A stretch of 48,067 bases of DNA from an uncultured beta proteobacterium (GTDB taxonomy: Bacteria; Pseudomonadota; Gammaproteobacteria; Burkholderiales; Burkholderiaceae_C), in contig CAIXNB010000047.1 in NCBI GenBank assembly GCA_903920695.1, positions 1-48,067 of the forward strand. The letters are read 5' to 3'. Each line of letters opens with the position of its first letter. The stretch's first letter is position 1. The position numbers and the translations under genes were made by a program. Below are positions 35,000 through 43,974 of this stretch, one piece after another. The notes under the pieces are model-generated. The model was not told where the DNA came from. It saw nothing but the letters and a program-made list of their open reading frames with translations, and did not search any database.

Positions 35000-35479
35000 A
35001 TGGCAACTGACATCCCCGCAGCTCCACAAATGGAACCCCCCATCTGGAAGATCGAGTGGAGCGACGCGTTGAGTGTCGGCATCCCGGCAATCGATGAGGA
35101 TCACAAGCGATTTGCGCGTTTGATCAATGAATTGAATCGAAGCATCGTTGATCGAGCGGAGTTGGCCGAAGTCCGGCGCAGACTGCAACTGATCATCGAT
35201 GACGCAGGCCAACACTTCGCGCATGAAGAACGATTGTTCAAGGACTGGATGTACCCAGATTCCGAAAGCCATGCGGCCATCCACGCCCGGATCATCGGCA
35301 AACTGCATAGCATTTTGTCGAACATTGCCTATCCTCACCATGAGGCGCAATGGATCAGTGCCGGTTTGCAGATCAAGGCCGTGCTGATCGAGCACATTCT
35401 GAAGGAAGACGTGAAATACACCCAGTCGTACCGGATTCATCGCGAGTCCGTTGCCACGCACCTTTTGAGACTTCCGTAA
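35000..35479 (+). CDS. Bacteriohemerythrin (single-domain O2-binding protein)
   Basis: A 159-residue four-helix di-iron protein. The ligand pattern fits: IDEDHKR (His35), HFAHEERLF (His72, Glu76), ESHAAIH (His91 or His95), HHE (near 113) and HILKED (His132, Asp137). It begins WKIEWSDALSVGIPAIDEDH, the standard opening after a short N-terminal extension. The frame extends upstream into the HD-GYP gene, but the ATG at 35000 (or MEPPIW at 35030) is the sensible start. It is only 13 bp after the HD-GYP stop and 3 bp before the next gene. It may deliver or sense oxygen for the signalling proteins beside it. Confidence 0.92.
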   Translation: MATDIPAAPQMEPPIWKIEWSDALSVGIPAIDEDHKRFARLINELNRSIVDRAELAEVRRRLQLIIDDAGQHFAHEERLFKDWMYPDSESHAAIHARIIGKLHSILSNIAYPHHEAQWISAGLQIKAVLIEHILKEDVKYTQSYRIHRESVATHLLRLP

Positions 35480-35482
35480 CTC

Positions 35483-36994
35483 ATGACAAACTCAAGCCTC
35501 ATTGCATCAGACCTTGCCATGGATTCGAACGGCATTGCGTCCACGGTGCTGATCGTGGATGACCGGGAAGACGCACGCTGGGTCCTGACCCAAGTGATGC
35601 GCCAAGGCGGTTTCGTCGCGCTACCGGTCGCCAATGGCGAGGATGCCCTGGCCAGCATCGCTCGCCAGTCGCCCAGTGTGGTGCTGCTCGACATCGGTTT
35701 GCCCGACATAGACGGTTTCGAGGTGCTCACACGCATCAAACAAATGGACAAGGCCATCCCGGTGATCATGGTCACGGGTAACGACAAGCCCTACGACGCC
35801 GGTCGCGCCGTGCGCGCCGGGGCCTGGGATTACCTCACCAAGCCTTTCAAGAACAGGGAGGTGCTGCACACCGTGCGCTGCGCGCTGGCCGAGAAGGCGT
35901 CGAGATCGCCGGTCCGGCGCATCGTTGACACGCCAAAGCAGGATGATTTTCTGCTGCGCTCGATGGGCAGCAGCGAGAGCATCCAGGCCATCCAGCGCGA
36001 GGTCGAACTCGTTGCGCGCACCAATTTCTCGATCCTGGTGGCGGGCGAATCCGGCTCCGGCAAGGAACTGGTGTCGCAGGCCATCCACACGCTGAGCCTG
36101 CGCGCCGACAAGCCGCTGGTGGCAGTCGACTGCGGCGCCATTGCCGAAACCCTGATCGAGAGTGAACTGTTCGGCCACGAAAAAGGCGCGTTCACGGGGG
36201 CGCACCAGGCCAAGGCCGGCGCGTTTGAGCTGGCCGACGGCGGCACCATTTTCCTCGATGAAATCGGCAACCTGCCGCTGGCGATGCAGGGCAAGCTGCT
36301 GCGTGTCCTGGAGACGCGGCGCATTCACCGCATTGGCAGCACGCGTGAGAAGAGGCTCGACTTCCGCGTGGTGGCGGCGACCAATGCGAACCTGCTGGCG
36401 ATGGTGGAGCGGCGCGAGTTTCGCGAAGACCTGTACCACCGTCTGGCCGAGTACACGATCCGCATCCCGCCGCTGCGTGAACGCAAGGAAGACCTGGTGT
36501 TTCTGACGCAGCGTTTCCTGAAGCAGACCAACACAGAGTTGGGCAAGCAGGTCAAGGGCCTGTCGACAACCGCCTGGGGCATCATCCAGCGCTATGACTG
36601 GCACGGCAATGCGCGCGAGTTGCGCAACCACCTGCGTCGCGCCGTTCTTCTTTGCGACCACCCGGAGGGAATGATCCTGCCAGACCTGCTGGGCATGCTG
36701 GCACCCGCGCTGAAACTGGTCGCAGCACAGCCGGCCGGCAGCAACGCCGAGCCGGCCTGCCCGCCGCCTGCGTTAAAGGAACTGTCGGTCGATGGCCATG
36801 GATTGTCACTGAAGGAAATCGTGGCCCAGGCGACGGCGCAGGTGGAGCGCGCGGCCTTGATGCAGGCGTTGACCAGGAGCCACGGCAACAAGGCGCAGGC
36901 GGCACGCGCCCTGCGAATTGACTACAAGACGATCCACACCAAGCTCAATGGCTACGGGATCTCAGCGGTGCAATTCCTGAAGAGTGCAGCGTGA
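35483..36994 (+). CDS. NtrC-family sigma-54-dependent response regulator
   Basis: 503 residues. The receiver has Asp70 (VVLLDIGLPDIDG) and WDYLTKPF. The AAA+ domain has GESGSGKE (188-195), an intact sigma-54 contact loop GAFTGA (235-240), GGTIFLDEIGNLPLAMQ and HGNARELRNHLRRA. The C-terminal Fis-like helix-turn-helix is GNKAQAARALRIDYKTIHTKL. The start is 3 bp after the hemerythrin stop, in one run HD-GYP/hemerythrin/regulator. No cognate kinase lies beside it, and I found no convincing -24/-12 site nearby. Its target genes are unknown. Confidence 0.93.
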   Translation: MTNSSLIASDLAMDSNGIASTVLIVDDREDARWVLTQVMRQGGFVALPVANGEDALASIARQSPSVVLLDIGLPDIDGFEVLTRIKQMDKAIPVIMVTGNDKPYDAGRAVRAGAWDYLTKPFKNREVLHTVRCALAEKASRSPVRRIVDTPKQDDFLLRSMGSSESIQAIQREVELVARTNFSILVAGESGSGKELVSQAIHTLSLRADKPLVAVDCGAIAETLIESELFGHEKGAFTGAHQAKAGAFELADGGTIFLDEIGNLPLAMQGKLLRVLETRRIHRIGSTREKRLDFRVVAATNANLLAMVERREFREDLYHRLAEYTIRIPPLRERKEDLVFLTQRFLKQTNTELGKQVKGLSTTAWGIIQRYDWHGNARELRNHLRRAVLLCDHPEGMILPDLLGMLAPALKLVAAQPAGSNAEPACPPPALKELSVDGHGLSLKEIVAQATAQVERAALMQALTRSHGNKAQAARALRIDYKTIHTKLNGYGISAVQFLKSAA

Positions 36995-37051
36995 GTCCGA
37001 GAATGATCGGCTACTGCGCCAAGAATCTCCGCAACCGCTTTGGCAATGGAA

Positions 37052-37870
37052 TCAGAGCCGCGCATCGTCTGGCTGGTCGCCTTTGGGCCAGTCATTGGCC
37101 TTGTGCGGATAGATCGGTCGCGGCTGGTGGGTAAAGAATTCCGAGACGTCCACCGCCTCCTGGTCAGTGAGCGTATTGCCTTGTCCCAGGGGCATGTTTC
37201 TTTTGACAAATGCTGCGGCGACATAGGTCCGGGCCATCCCGGCGCCGTCATTGAACGAGTCCTTGCCCCATAGCGCAGGCATGGCATAGCTGCCGTCAGG
37301 GTCCCTTATTCCCAATCCCTCGGCACCATGACAGGCCGCGCACTTCGCCGCGTAAACAAGTTTTCCATGATCCGGGTTGGGGTTGATATCCTGGTCAATC
37401 GAGCCAACGCCGCGCCCTTTCACGCTGCTGCCAGTCGGCACTCCGGTTGACAGCCACTGCATGTACGCCAGTATGTTGTTCATTTCCGTCGAGTTGTAGG
37501 GCAGCGCTCGCCCGTTCATGGATCGCTCGAAGCAATCATTCACGCGTTCCTGCAATGAAATGATCTTCCCGCTTCGCGATCGGTATTCCGGAAAAACACC
37601 CCAGATGCCAACCCAGGGCGCTGCGTTGGCGACTGTCCCGGCGTCCAAATGGCAGTTGCTGCAACTGAGCCCATTGCCGACGTTCTGTGGCACGCTCTGT
37701 GGCGTCGCGGTCAATATCCGCTTGCCGGCCTGGATGGCGGCGCCTGTGCTGCCGGTCGGCATGCTGGATTCCAGGGGTGGTTTGAAAGCCGCGACGGAGG
37801 TTTGTGCACACACGTCAGCCATTACGAAGACTGCGGCGATACTGATCAAGGCAAGGTAGGGAAATTTCAT
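37052..37870 (-). CDS. TsdA-like dihaem cytochrome c (thiosulfate dehydrogenase family)
   Basis: A 272-residue periplasmic protein with a signal peptide (MKFPYLALISIAAVFVMADV, cleavage near residue 22). There are two haem sites: CSNCH (70-74) and CAACH (177-181). LSCSNCHLDAG, YRSRSGKIISLQERVNDCFERSMNG and NNILAYMQWLS match the TsdA/SoxA-like N-terminal domain. Cys113 in NDCFERS corresponds to the unusual Cys axial ligand known for TsdA haem 1. It likely oxidises thiosulfate to tetrathionate or does the reverse. No sox genes are in the window. It is convergent with the sigma-54 regulator (57 bp). Confidence 0.85.
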   Translation of the reverse strand: MKFPYLALISIAAVFVMADVCAQTSVAAFKPPLESSMPTGSTGAAIQAGKRILTATPQSVPQNVGNGLSCSNCHLDAGTVANAAPWVGIWGVFPEYRSRSGKIISLQERVNDCFERSMNGRALPYNSTEMNNILAYMQWLSTGVPTGSSVKGRGVGSIDQDINPNPDHGKLVYAAKCAACHGAEGLGIRDPDGSYAMPALWGKDSFNDGAGMARTYVAAAFVKRNMPLGQGNTLTDQEAVDVSEFFTHQPRPIYPHKANDWPKGDQPDDARL

Positions 37871-37923
37871 GACCGATCCTGAGCCTGAAGGAGCGACCCG
37901 GTCCAGTGCCGTGGACGCATGAC

Positions 37924-38061
37924 GTCATGATATCGCCGTTCATCACCGGACATGGCGACATCGACACCGCCGTGCGCCTGCTCAGACAAGGCGCGCCGGA
38001 CCGACTCACGAAGGCGTTCGACCTCGACGTGCCGATCATGGGTGAGTCCACCATTGGCTAG
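37924..38061 (+). pseudogene. Fragment of an NtrC-like receiver domain
   Basis: In one frame the DNA reads VMISPFITGHGDIDTAVRLL, then RQGAPDRLTKAFDLDVPIMG and ESTIG-stop. This is the second half of a response-regulator receiver (the ITGHGDI-TAV-GA-D-LTKPFD pattern) joined to a GES piece that recalls the Walker A of the AAA+ domain, followed by TAG. There is no start, no phospho-acceptor and no downstream domain. The substitutions P-D-R for the usual x-D-Y/F and KAF for KPF are signs of decay. Confidence 0.65.
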
Positions 38062-38079
38062 GAGCGCGTGGCGCTGGCA

Positions 38080-41000
38080 CTAGTCCGGAATTGAGTAGCC
38101 CTTCTCGCGGAACAAGCGCACACAGGCGTCGGCAACATGGGCGTCATAGGTCGTGCCGCCGCCGTGCTCGATTTCGGCCAGCGCCTGGTCCACGCCGAGG
38201 CCGGGCCGGTACGGCCGGTGTGATGACATCGCCTCGATGACGTCGGCAACGGCAAGAATACGCGCCTCCAGCACGATCGCTTTGCCCTTGAGGCCACGCG
38301 GATAGCCGCTGCCGTCCATGCGCTCGTGGTGCTGGTAGACCGCCTCTGCAACCGGCCACGAAAAGTCAACATCCTTCAACACCTGGTAGCCTTGCTCGGC
38401 GTGCGCCTTGATGATCTGGTACTCCAGTGCCGTGAGCTTGCCTGGCTTGGACAGGATCTCTGCTGGCACCGTGATCTTGCCCACATCGTGCAGGCTCCCG
38501 GCCACTTGCAGACCACGCTGCGCGTCAGCATCCAGCCCCATCTCGGCGCCGATTGCGGCGGCGACTTCGCCCACGCGCCGCTCATGGCCCGAGGTGTAGG
38601 GGTCGCGCAGATCCATCATCTTCGATACCGCGTCGACGGTGCCGAGCATGGTGCGCTCGACCCGCGACGCCGCCTCGCACTCGCGCTGCTCGATTTGCTT
38701 GCGCTCGGTGATGTCCATTGCCAGGCCCTCGATGATGAGGTCGCCGTCTTCTTTGCGACTACCGCTGGACTGATCGAACAGCCAGCGCCATTCATCGCGG
38801 GCATTCTTGATCCGATACTCGATCTTGAAGGCAACACCCTGCCTGAATTCAGCGACCGCATTGGCCAACACGGCGCGGTCTTCGGGGTGTATCGACTGCG
38901 CCCACAGAAATGGATTGGCGCACAGGTGTTGGGCCGTGTAGCCCAGGACTTCCAGCACTTTTGGCGAGTAGTAGATGCCACCATTTTTGATGGAATAGGC
39001 GTAGACCACAGCGGGCGAGTTCTCCACCATTTGGCGGTACCGGCGCTCGCTTTCCTGCCGTGCCAGCTCGGCCTGCTTGCGCTCGGTAATATCGCTCAGA
39101 AAACACACGATCCGACCGCCGTCGACCGCCTGGTACTGAAGCGCAACTTCAATGTCAAGAACGCTTCCATCTTTGCGCCGATGCCGGGTCTCGAAACGGT
39201 CTGACCCCTGTGCAATGATGGCCCGCATGTGGGCGTCTGTCGCGGCCGATTCATCCTTGGCCTCCAGATCGGAAATGCGCATGCCCAGCAATTCCTGGTC
39301 GCTGTAGCCGCTCATCCGGCAGTAGGCATCATTGACTTGCAGCAGTTGCCCCTGAAGGTCGGTCAACCAGAATCCATCAAGAGCGGTCTGGATGATGGCC
39401 TGGCTGCGCTTTTCGCTGGCGCGCACCCGATCTTCCGCCTGCTTGCGTTCGGTGATGTCCGAATAGGTGCCGATGATGCGCAGCGGTTTGCCGTCCACAC
39501 TGCGGCTGACCACCACGCCGCGGTCGAGGATCCACTTGTAACTGCCATCCTTGCACTGGACGCGGTGTTCGGTTTCGTAATTCTGCGTCTTGCCGTCAAG
39601 ATGGCTTTGTACCGCAGCGAAGACCCGCGCCGTATCCTCGGGATGCACGCGTTTCTCCCACTCGCTGATGTCGGTGCCGATATCGTCTTCGGTGTAACCC
39701 AGCAGTTCCTTCCAGCGCTTGGTCAGGAGCAGGCTGTCGTCCACCAGGTTCCAGTCCCACAGGCCATCGCCTGCACCTTCGACCGCAAATTGCCAGCGAA
39801 ATTCGCTCGCCTTCAGTTCAGCCGTGCGTTCGCTGACCCGCTGTTCCAGCGATTCAGTCAAGGCCCGGTTGGCGCTGAATTGTGTCGCCAGCGTCGCTGC
39901 CATCGCCTTGAAATTGACAATCAGCCGGTGCTGTTCGAGGACCGTGCTCTCGGGCCAGACGGTCTGGGCGCCGGCCTGCAGCTTGGCCGGCAGATCCTGG
40001 GTCAGTTCGCTCAGTTGCTCGGTTGTCGCCGTGATCCGCCGGCTCAACCACTCACCGAGTGCCAGCGCAACGAACAGAAGCACAAACAACAGCGTCAGCG
40101 CGTCGGCATAGCGCTGATTGAGCATCGTCTGGAACGGCGCCACCGGCTGCTCCAGAATCAGTCTCCATTCGGCCCAATTGCCGACCGGGGTTTCGGCCAC
40201 GTAAGACGATGATCGCCAGCGCTCCGACACCGGGGCGTTGCGGGCCGGCTCTGGCACCCATTGTGAAACACGGTCATCAAGACGGCTCAGTTCCCCTTGA
40301 CCGCGCTCGAAGTGGGTCATCATTCCCTTGGCCGTACGGTTGCTCAAAATGATGTTGCCGCTGTTGTCGATCAGGGTGTAGAGCAGGGTATCTTCTTTGG
40401 CACTCTCCAGCAGGTACTCGCGGATCTGTTTCAGGCTCAGAACGCCGCTGATATAGCCACCGTATTGCCCCTCAATCACGACCGGCGCGACCAAGGTGAC
40501 GATCGGTTTGGGAATGCCCGCTTTGCTCATCACGACTTCGGTGAGCATCGGCTTGAGGGTCTGCTTGAGGGTCGGAATAAAAGGCTGATCAGCGTGATTC
40601 TTGCCAAGCTTGGATTGCGCCAGTTCGTCGGTTGGCGGAGAAGAAGCGGTGCCGATCCCGGCCGCGTCGATCAGACCAATGCGCTGGAAATTGACATCGG
40701 ACGCAAGGGCCTGTTCCAGATGGGCCTGCATCTGCGAGGGCGTGAGCGCGCTGGCCATGGCGGCCAGGCGAACGATGGCCGGGGTCCGGTTGGCAACCCA
40801 GACGTCAAGGCGTTGGCTTATCTGCAGACTGCTCTGGTGCAGATCCTTGCGGATGGCCTTATCGGTCGCGCTGAAATCGCTTCGGCTCGCCAGTGCCAGC
40901 AGCATCAGCGCCGGGCACAGCGCGAAGAGGACAAGCAGGTTGTAGACCAGTTCCCGAAAGGGGAACGTCAAGCGGGGCGTTCTGGCGGCAAGGCCGGTGA

Positions 41001-41469
41001 ATACCATCCGGGCGAGCAAGGCGTTGGCAACGCCATTGACAGCTTGCTTGATCATCACAATGTTCACACTGTCGGCAGGAACATCCATCACGCCGTGGTA
41101 GAAGACATAGACCAGTGGCATGCCGAGTACCAGCCAATACAGGGCATCGGCCAGCACGAGGCCGATCTTGTAGCGGTTGACGAGGCTCCCAACCACAGCC
41201 CCTTCAGCCGTCAGGATCAGAATGGCGTAGGGATGACCCCAGATAAAGTAGGTGACTGCGCCGATCAGGGCCGCCGAGATGATGCCGCGCCATAGTCCGA
41301 AGTACTGCAGGGCGAGCATGGCGAAAATGCTGCCAAACAGGAAGTCAATATTGAGGAAGATCGGGTACTTGAAATAGTTCCCGGCCAATCCGCCTGCGAT
41401 CAATAGCGGCGCAAGGGCTAGGCTGTATCGGCGCAGCGCAGCTTCTGCTCGGACTGGGATGTGCGTCAT
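38080..41469 (-). CDS. Membrane sensor with PAS repeats and HD-GYP phosphodiesterase domain
   Basis: 1129 residues. About six membrane helices come first (residues about 15-195), an integral-membrane sensor I cannot assign to a named MASE type. A Cache-like extracytoplasmic domain follows at about 200-455, another helix at about 458-480, and a coiled linker (about 525-555). Three PAS/PAC modules follow, each ending DITERKQAE or similar. The HD-GYP domain has RDPYTSGHERRVGEVAAAIG, SLHDVGKITVP (His994, Asp995) and GSGYPRGLKGK (GYP 1055-1057), all catalytic residues kept. It is the second HD-GYP protein of the island. It stands alone on the minus strand, divergent from the chaperone-like operon (139 bp). 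Confidence 0.92.
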   Translation of the reverse strand: MTHIPVRAEAALRRYSLALAPLLIAGGLAGNYFKYPIFLNIDFLFGSIFAMLALQYFGLWRGIISAALIGAVTYFIWGHPYAILILTAEGAVVGSLVNRYKIGLVLADALYWLVLGMPLVYVFYHGVMDVPADSVNIVMIKQAVNGVANALLARMVFTGLAARTPRLTFPFRELVYNLLVLFALCPALMLLALASRSDFSATDKAIRKDLHQSSLQISQRLDVWVANRTPAIVRLAAMASALTPSQMQAHLEQALASDVNFQRIGLIDAAGIGTASSPPTDELAQSKLGKNHADQPFIPTLKQTLKPMLTEVVMSKAGIPKPIVTLVAPVVIEGQYGGYISGVLSLKQIREYLLESAKEDTLLYTLIDNSGNIILSNRTAKGMMTHFERGQGELSRLDDRVSQWVPEPARNAPVSERWRSSSYVAETPVGNWAEWRLILEQPVAPFQTMLNQRYADALTLLFVLLFVALALGEWLSRRITATTEQLSELTQDLPAKLQAGAQTVWPESTVLEQHRLIVNFKAMAATLATQFSANRALTESLEQRVSERTAELKASEFRWQFAVEGAGDGLWDWNLVDDSLLLTKRWKELLGYTEDDIGTDISEWEKRVHPEDTARVFAAVQSHLDGKTQNYETEHRVQCKDGSYKWILDRGVVVSRSVDGKPLRIIGTYSDITERKQAEDRVRASEKRSQAIIQTALDGFWLTDLQGQLLQVNDAYCRMSGYSDQELLGMRISDLEAKDESAATDAHMRAIIAQGSDRFETRHRRKDGSVLDIEVALQYQAVDGGRIVCFLSDITERKQAELARQESERRYRQMVENSPAVVYAYSIKNGGIYYSPKVLEVLGYTAQHLCANPFLWAQSIHPEDRAVLANAVAEFRQGVAFKIEYRIKNARDEWRWLFDQSSGSRKEDGDLIIEGLAMDITERKQIEQRECEAASRVERTMLGTVDAVSKMMDLRDPYTSGHERRVGEVAAAIGAEMGLDADAQRGLQVAGSLHDVGKITVPAEILSKPGKLTALEYQIIKAHAEQGYQVLKDVDFSWPVAEAVYQHHERMDGSGYPRGLKGKAIVLEARILAVADVIEAMSSHRPYRPGLGVDQALAEIEHGGGTTYDAHVADACVRLFREKGYSIPD

Positions 41470-41608
41470 ATCCGGGCGATGTTACGATCATTGCGCCCAA
41501 GCTGCAGCGACTATTGATAGTGCCCTTGATATAACTGACTGGGCAGTGCGAAGTTAATATGATGCCATTCGAAGGAGCTGTTTTGCCGGTTAGCACAGGG
41601 GTTTGCGA

Positions 41609-43042
41609 ATGACGACGGACGCGGCGAAAGACCGCCTCTACGACACAACACTTCTTGTCGGCGTATTCCGGCGCCGAGCCGCCATCAAGGCGCTCGTCCA
41701 GAGGCCTGACACGTCCGGTGTGGTCGCGCTGGTGCAGGCGCTGCGTGAGGGACACCCTGAGTGCGGGCGAATTCGAAGCGTTCTGCGCCAGCTTTTGCCG
41801 CTGCGCGATAACAACAAGATCGCTGCTTTGTGGGACGAATGGGCGCAGGCGCCCGACCCCGAACTGGCCAACGTTCTGTCTGCGCTTGGCGCGCCATCTG
41901 GGCGCACGCAGGACGCGCGGTTTGTGCGTGCGGTTCTTGCGGCAGCGACGTCGGCCGCAGCGCCCGAGATCCTGCAGGCCGTCGCGGTGTTCGCGCGTTC
42001 CCTGCCGGTTCAGGATGAAGCGTCGAACGACGGCATCTACGCTGCCTGGATCCGCAGCCAGTCAACGGATCTGGAGCAACTCATCCATGAACAGTCCCGT
42101 CAAGCCAGCAGCCCGGCGTTGGAAGCGCTGCACGCCCTGGTCATTGGCAAGCCAGAACGTTACTTTGAATTGAATGACGCGGACGGCATGCTGCTGGTTC
42201 ACGCGTTCCACATGGCGCCGGAACCCTTTCGCGAGAGCATCGCCAGAACGGTCGGTGCCAGCCCTGATCGCCGCCTGCTGGAGAACTATCGCCGCGCCCT
42301 GTCAAGCGGCACCGCTGACGCCGCGAGCAACGTGGAGAACCTGAAGCTGGTGGGCGACGAAGACGGGCTGTTCGAAGTGACGCGTTCGCTGCGCCTGCGT
42401 GATGTGGTCGATCTGTGCGAGCGCTGGTCCTCCAGCGCGGGGCGGCCCGGCGGCACGCAGCAGCGCGCCGCCGTCGAGCGCGCGCTGGCGGCCCATGGCA
42501 CGCTGGGCACTTTCAAGCTTGAGCGTACGGAGCCACTGCCCGAAGGGCTGGTGGACATCTTCGAGTGGTGGCGCCATGAGAACCCAACGGACGCGCAACT
42601 TCTTTCCGATCTCGACTCGCCCGACCCGCTCCAAAAAGCCCGGGGGCTCTACCTCGGGCGCGAAGGGGGGCTGGTCGATGATGCGCAACTGCGTGAGGCA
42701 ACGGCGAGCGAGCACTGGCCGCAGCGGCTGGTGGCCCGACTGTTGGAACCCGAACTTTTCCCCGAAACGCAGCAGGATCACGTCTTCTGGCTCAACGCCT
42801 GCGCGGGTGATGCGTCCCTGCTGCTCGCGCCAATCGACGGCATGCCCGAAGACTACGCGCGTTACAGCAGGCTTCTCACTCAGGCACGCAGTCCGATCGG
42901 ATCGCGTACGCGCGCTTTTCTGGAGATCCTCTGCGCATTTCAGGGTGTGTTTGTAGCGAACGGGATCGTGATTGACGAAGGAACCGAGACGGCTGATCGG
43001 GGTGCCGTGGAGATCGAGGATGCACCGCACGTGAACTTTTGA
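41609..43042 (+). CDS. Alpha-helical (HEAT-like) protein of unknown function, first gene of Hsp70/AAA operon
   Basis: 477 residues, soluble, with no signal peptide or enzyme motif I recognise. The sequence is a succession of amphipathic helices (RAAIKALVQRPDTSGVVALV, DPELANVLSALGAPSG, SDLDSPDPLQKARGLYLG) with the periodicity of HEAT-type solenoids. It would suit a protein-binding scaffold. ATG 41609 has AGGGG 7 bp upstream; a TTG two codons earlier is less likely. The following gene starts 79 bp later on the same strand. I do not recognise a named family. The link to its neighbours is by position only. Confidence 0.8.
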   Translation: MTTDAAKDRLYDTTLLVGVFRRRAAIKALVQRPDTSGVVALVQALREGHPECGRIRSVLRQLLPLRDNNKIAALWDEWAQAPDPELANVLSALGAPSGRTQDARFVRAVLAAATSAAAPEILQAVAVFARSLPVQDEASNDGIYAAWIRSQSTDLEQLIHEQSRQASSPALEALHALVIGKPERYFELNDADGMLLVHAFHMAPEPFRESIARTVGASPDRRLLENYRRALSSGTADAASNVENLKLVGDEDGLFEVTRSLRLRDVVDLCERWSSSAGRPGGTQQRAAVERALAAHGTLGTFKLERTEPLPEGLVDIFEWWRHENPTDAQLLSDLDSPDPLQKARGLYLGREGGLVDDAQLREATASEHWPQRLVARLLEPELFPETQQDHVFWLNACAGDASLLLAPIDGMPEDYARYSRLLTQARSPIGSRTRAFLEILCAFQGVFVANGIVIDEGTETADRGAVEIEDAPHVNF

Positions 43043-43121
43043 GGATGCTCTGCCTAACGCACGGGCATAATCAAACGCAAACAACACAATCATTGATCCA
43101 CCGTGAACAAAGGAACAGCAG

Positions 43122-43928
43122 GTGTCAAGTAGTGGGGCGAACAGGCTTGATTCGGATGAATCGCGCTCTGGCATGCTGCGGCAGATTGAGCCGGGCCGTT
43201 TCCGAGTCGAACACCCGCTGGTGGTCAACGCAAAGGACGCTTCGGTGCTCGTGCACGTGCCGGCTGGGGCGTTCGAAATGGGCTCGGTTGAGGGTGAGAG
43301 CGCGGGCAATGTGAATGAGGACCGGCGGCACCGGGTCGAGCTATCGGCTTACTGGATCGGGGTGCACCCGGTGCGCAATACGCAGTACTTGGCGTTTATG
43401 CAGGCAACGGGCCACCGTGCGCCGGACAACAAGCGCCACCGCGAGACGGAGATGGCAGATCATCCGGTGACCGATGTTTCGTGGGACGACAGCCTGGCCT
43501 ATGCCAAATGGGCCGGCTGCGAGCTCGCCAGCGAGGCGCAGTGGGAGCGTGCCTGCCGCGGGCCGCTGGGGCTCGTGTATCCGTGGGGAAATGGCTGGGA
43601 CGAGACGAAGTGCCGCAACGACAAAAACAAAGGGAGCGACCAGACCAGTGTCGTGTACGGGTATGCGCATGGGGTCAGCGGCTGGGGCACCTACAACCAG
43701 AGTGGCAACGTGTGGGAGTGGTGCGCGGACTGGTACGACGAAAGCGATTACACGGGTGCACCGAAGGAAAGCACCAAGGAGCCGAAACGGGGTTCGTGCC
43801 GGGTCTTTCGCGGCGGCAGTTGGCGCTACGTCGATCCGGTCTTCTTCCGCGCCGCGTACCGCGGCTGGTATGACCCGGCGAGCCGTGGCGGCGGCTTGGG
43901 TTTGCGCCTCGTGAGGACGGCTTCGTGA
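43122..43928 (+). CDS. FGE-sulfatase-fold (SUMF1/PvdO-like) protein lacking the catalytic cysteines
   Basis: 268 residues. The formylglycine-generating-enzyme fold is clear: VHVPAGAFEMGSVEGE, HPVTDVSWDDSLAYAKWAG, LASEAQWERACRG, YPWGNGWD, QSGNVWEWCADWY, RVFRGGSWRY and GLGLRLVR. Human FGE uses Cys336 and Cys341 three and eight residues after the GGS. Here those places are Tyr236 and Phe241, so copper-dependent sulfatase activation is not expected. It may be a binding module or another non-haem-iron-type enzyme. GTG 43122 is supported by AAAGGA 7 bp upstream. A 46-bp gap precedes the Hsp70 gene. Confidence 0.9.
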   Translation: MSSSGANRLDSDESRSGMLRQIEPGRFRVEHPLVVNAKDASVLVHVPAGAFEMGSVEGESAGNVNEDRRHRVELSAYWIGVHPVRNTQYLAFMQATGHRAPDNKRHRETEMADHPVTDVSWDDSLAYAKWAGCELASEAQWERACRGPLGLVYPWGNGWDETKCRNDKNKGSDQTSVVYGYAHGVSGWGTYNQSGNVWEWCADWYDESDYTGAPKESTKEPKRGSCRVFRGGSWRYVDPVFFRAAYRGWYDPASRGGGLGLRLVRTAS

Positions 43929-43974
43929 GTCCATGCCTGCGGCATAGCGCCGCTTCGATACCGGGAACGACGCC

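Noticed and set aside
35621..36661. 346-codon minus-strand ORF opposite the sigma-54 regulator
   Set aside because: It is a shadow of an intact NtrC-family gene with every motif present on the plus strand.
37871..37920. Sigma-54 (-24/-12) promoter for the TsdA-like gene (GGCAC ... TCGCT on the minus strand)
   Set aside because: The spacing between the GG and GC elements is 4 bp too long for a sigma-54 promoter.
43122..43928. Annotation as an active formylglycine-generating enzyme
   Set aside because: Both catalytic Cys positions are replaced (Tyr236, Phe241) and there is no sulfatase gene nearby.
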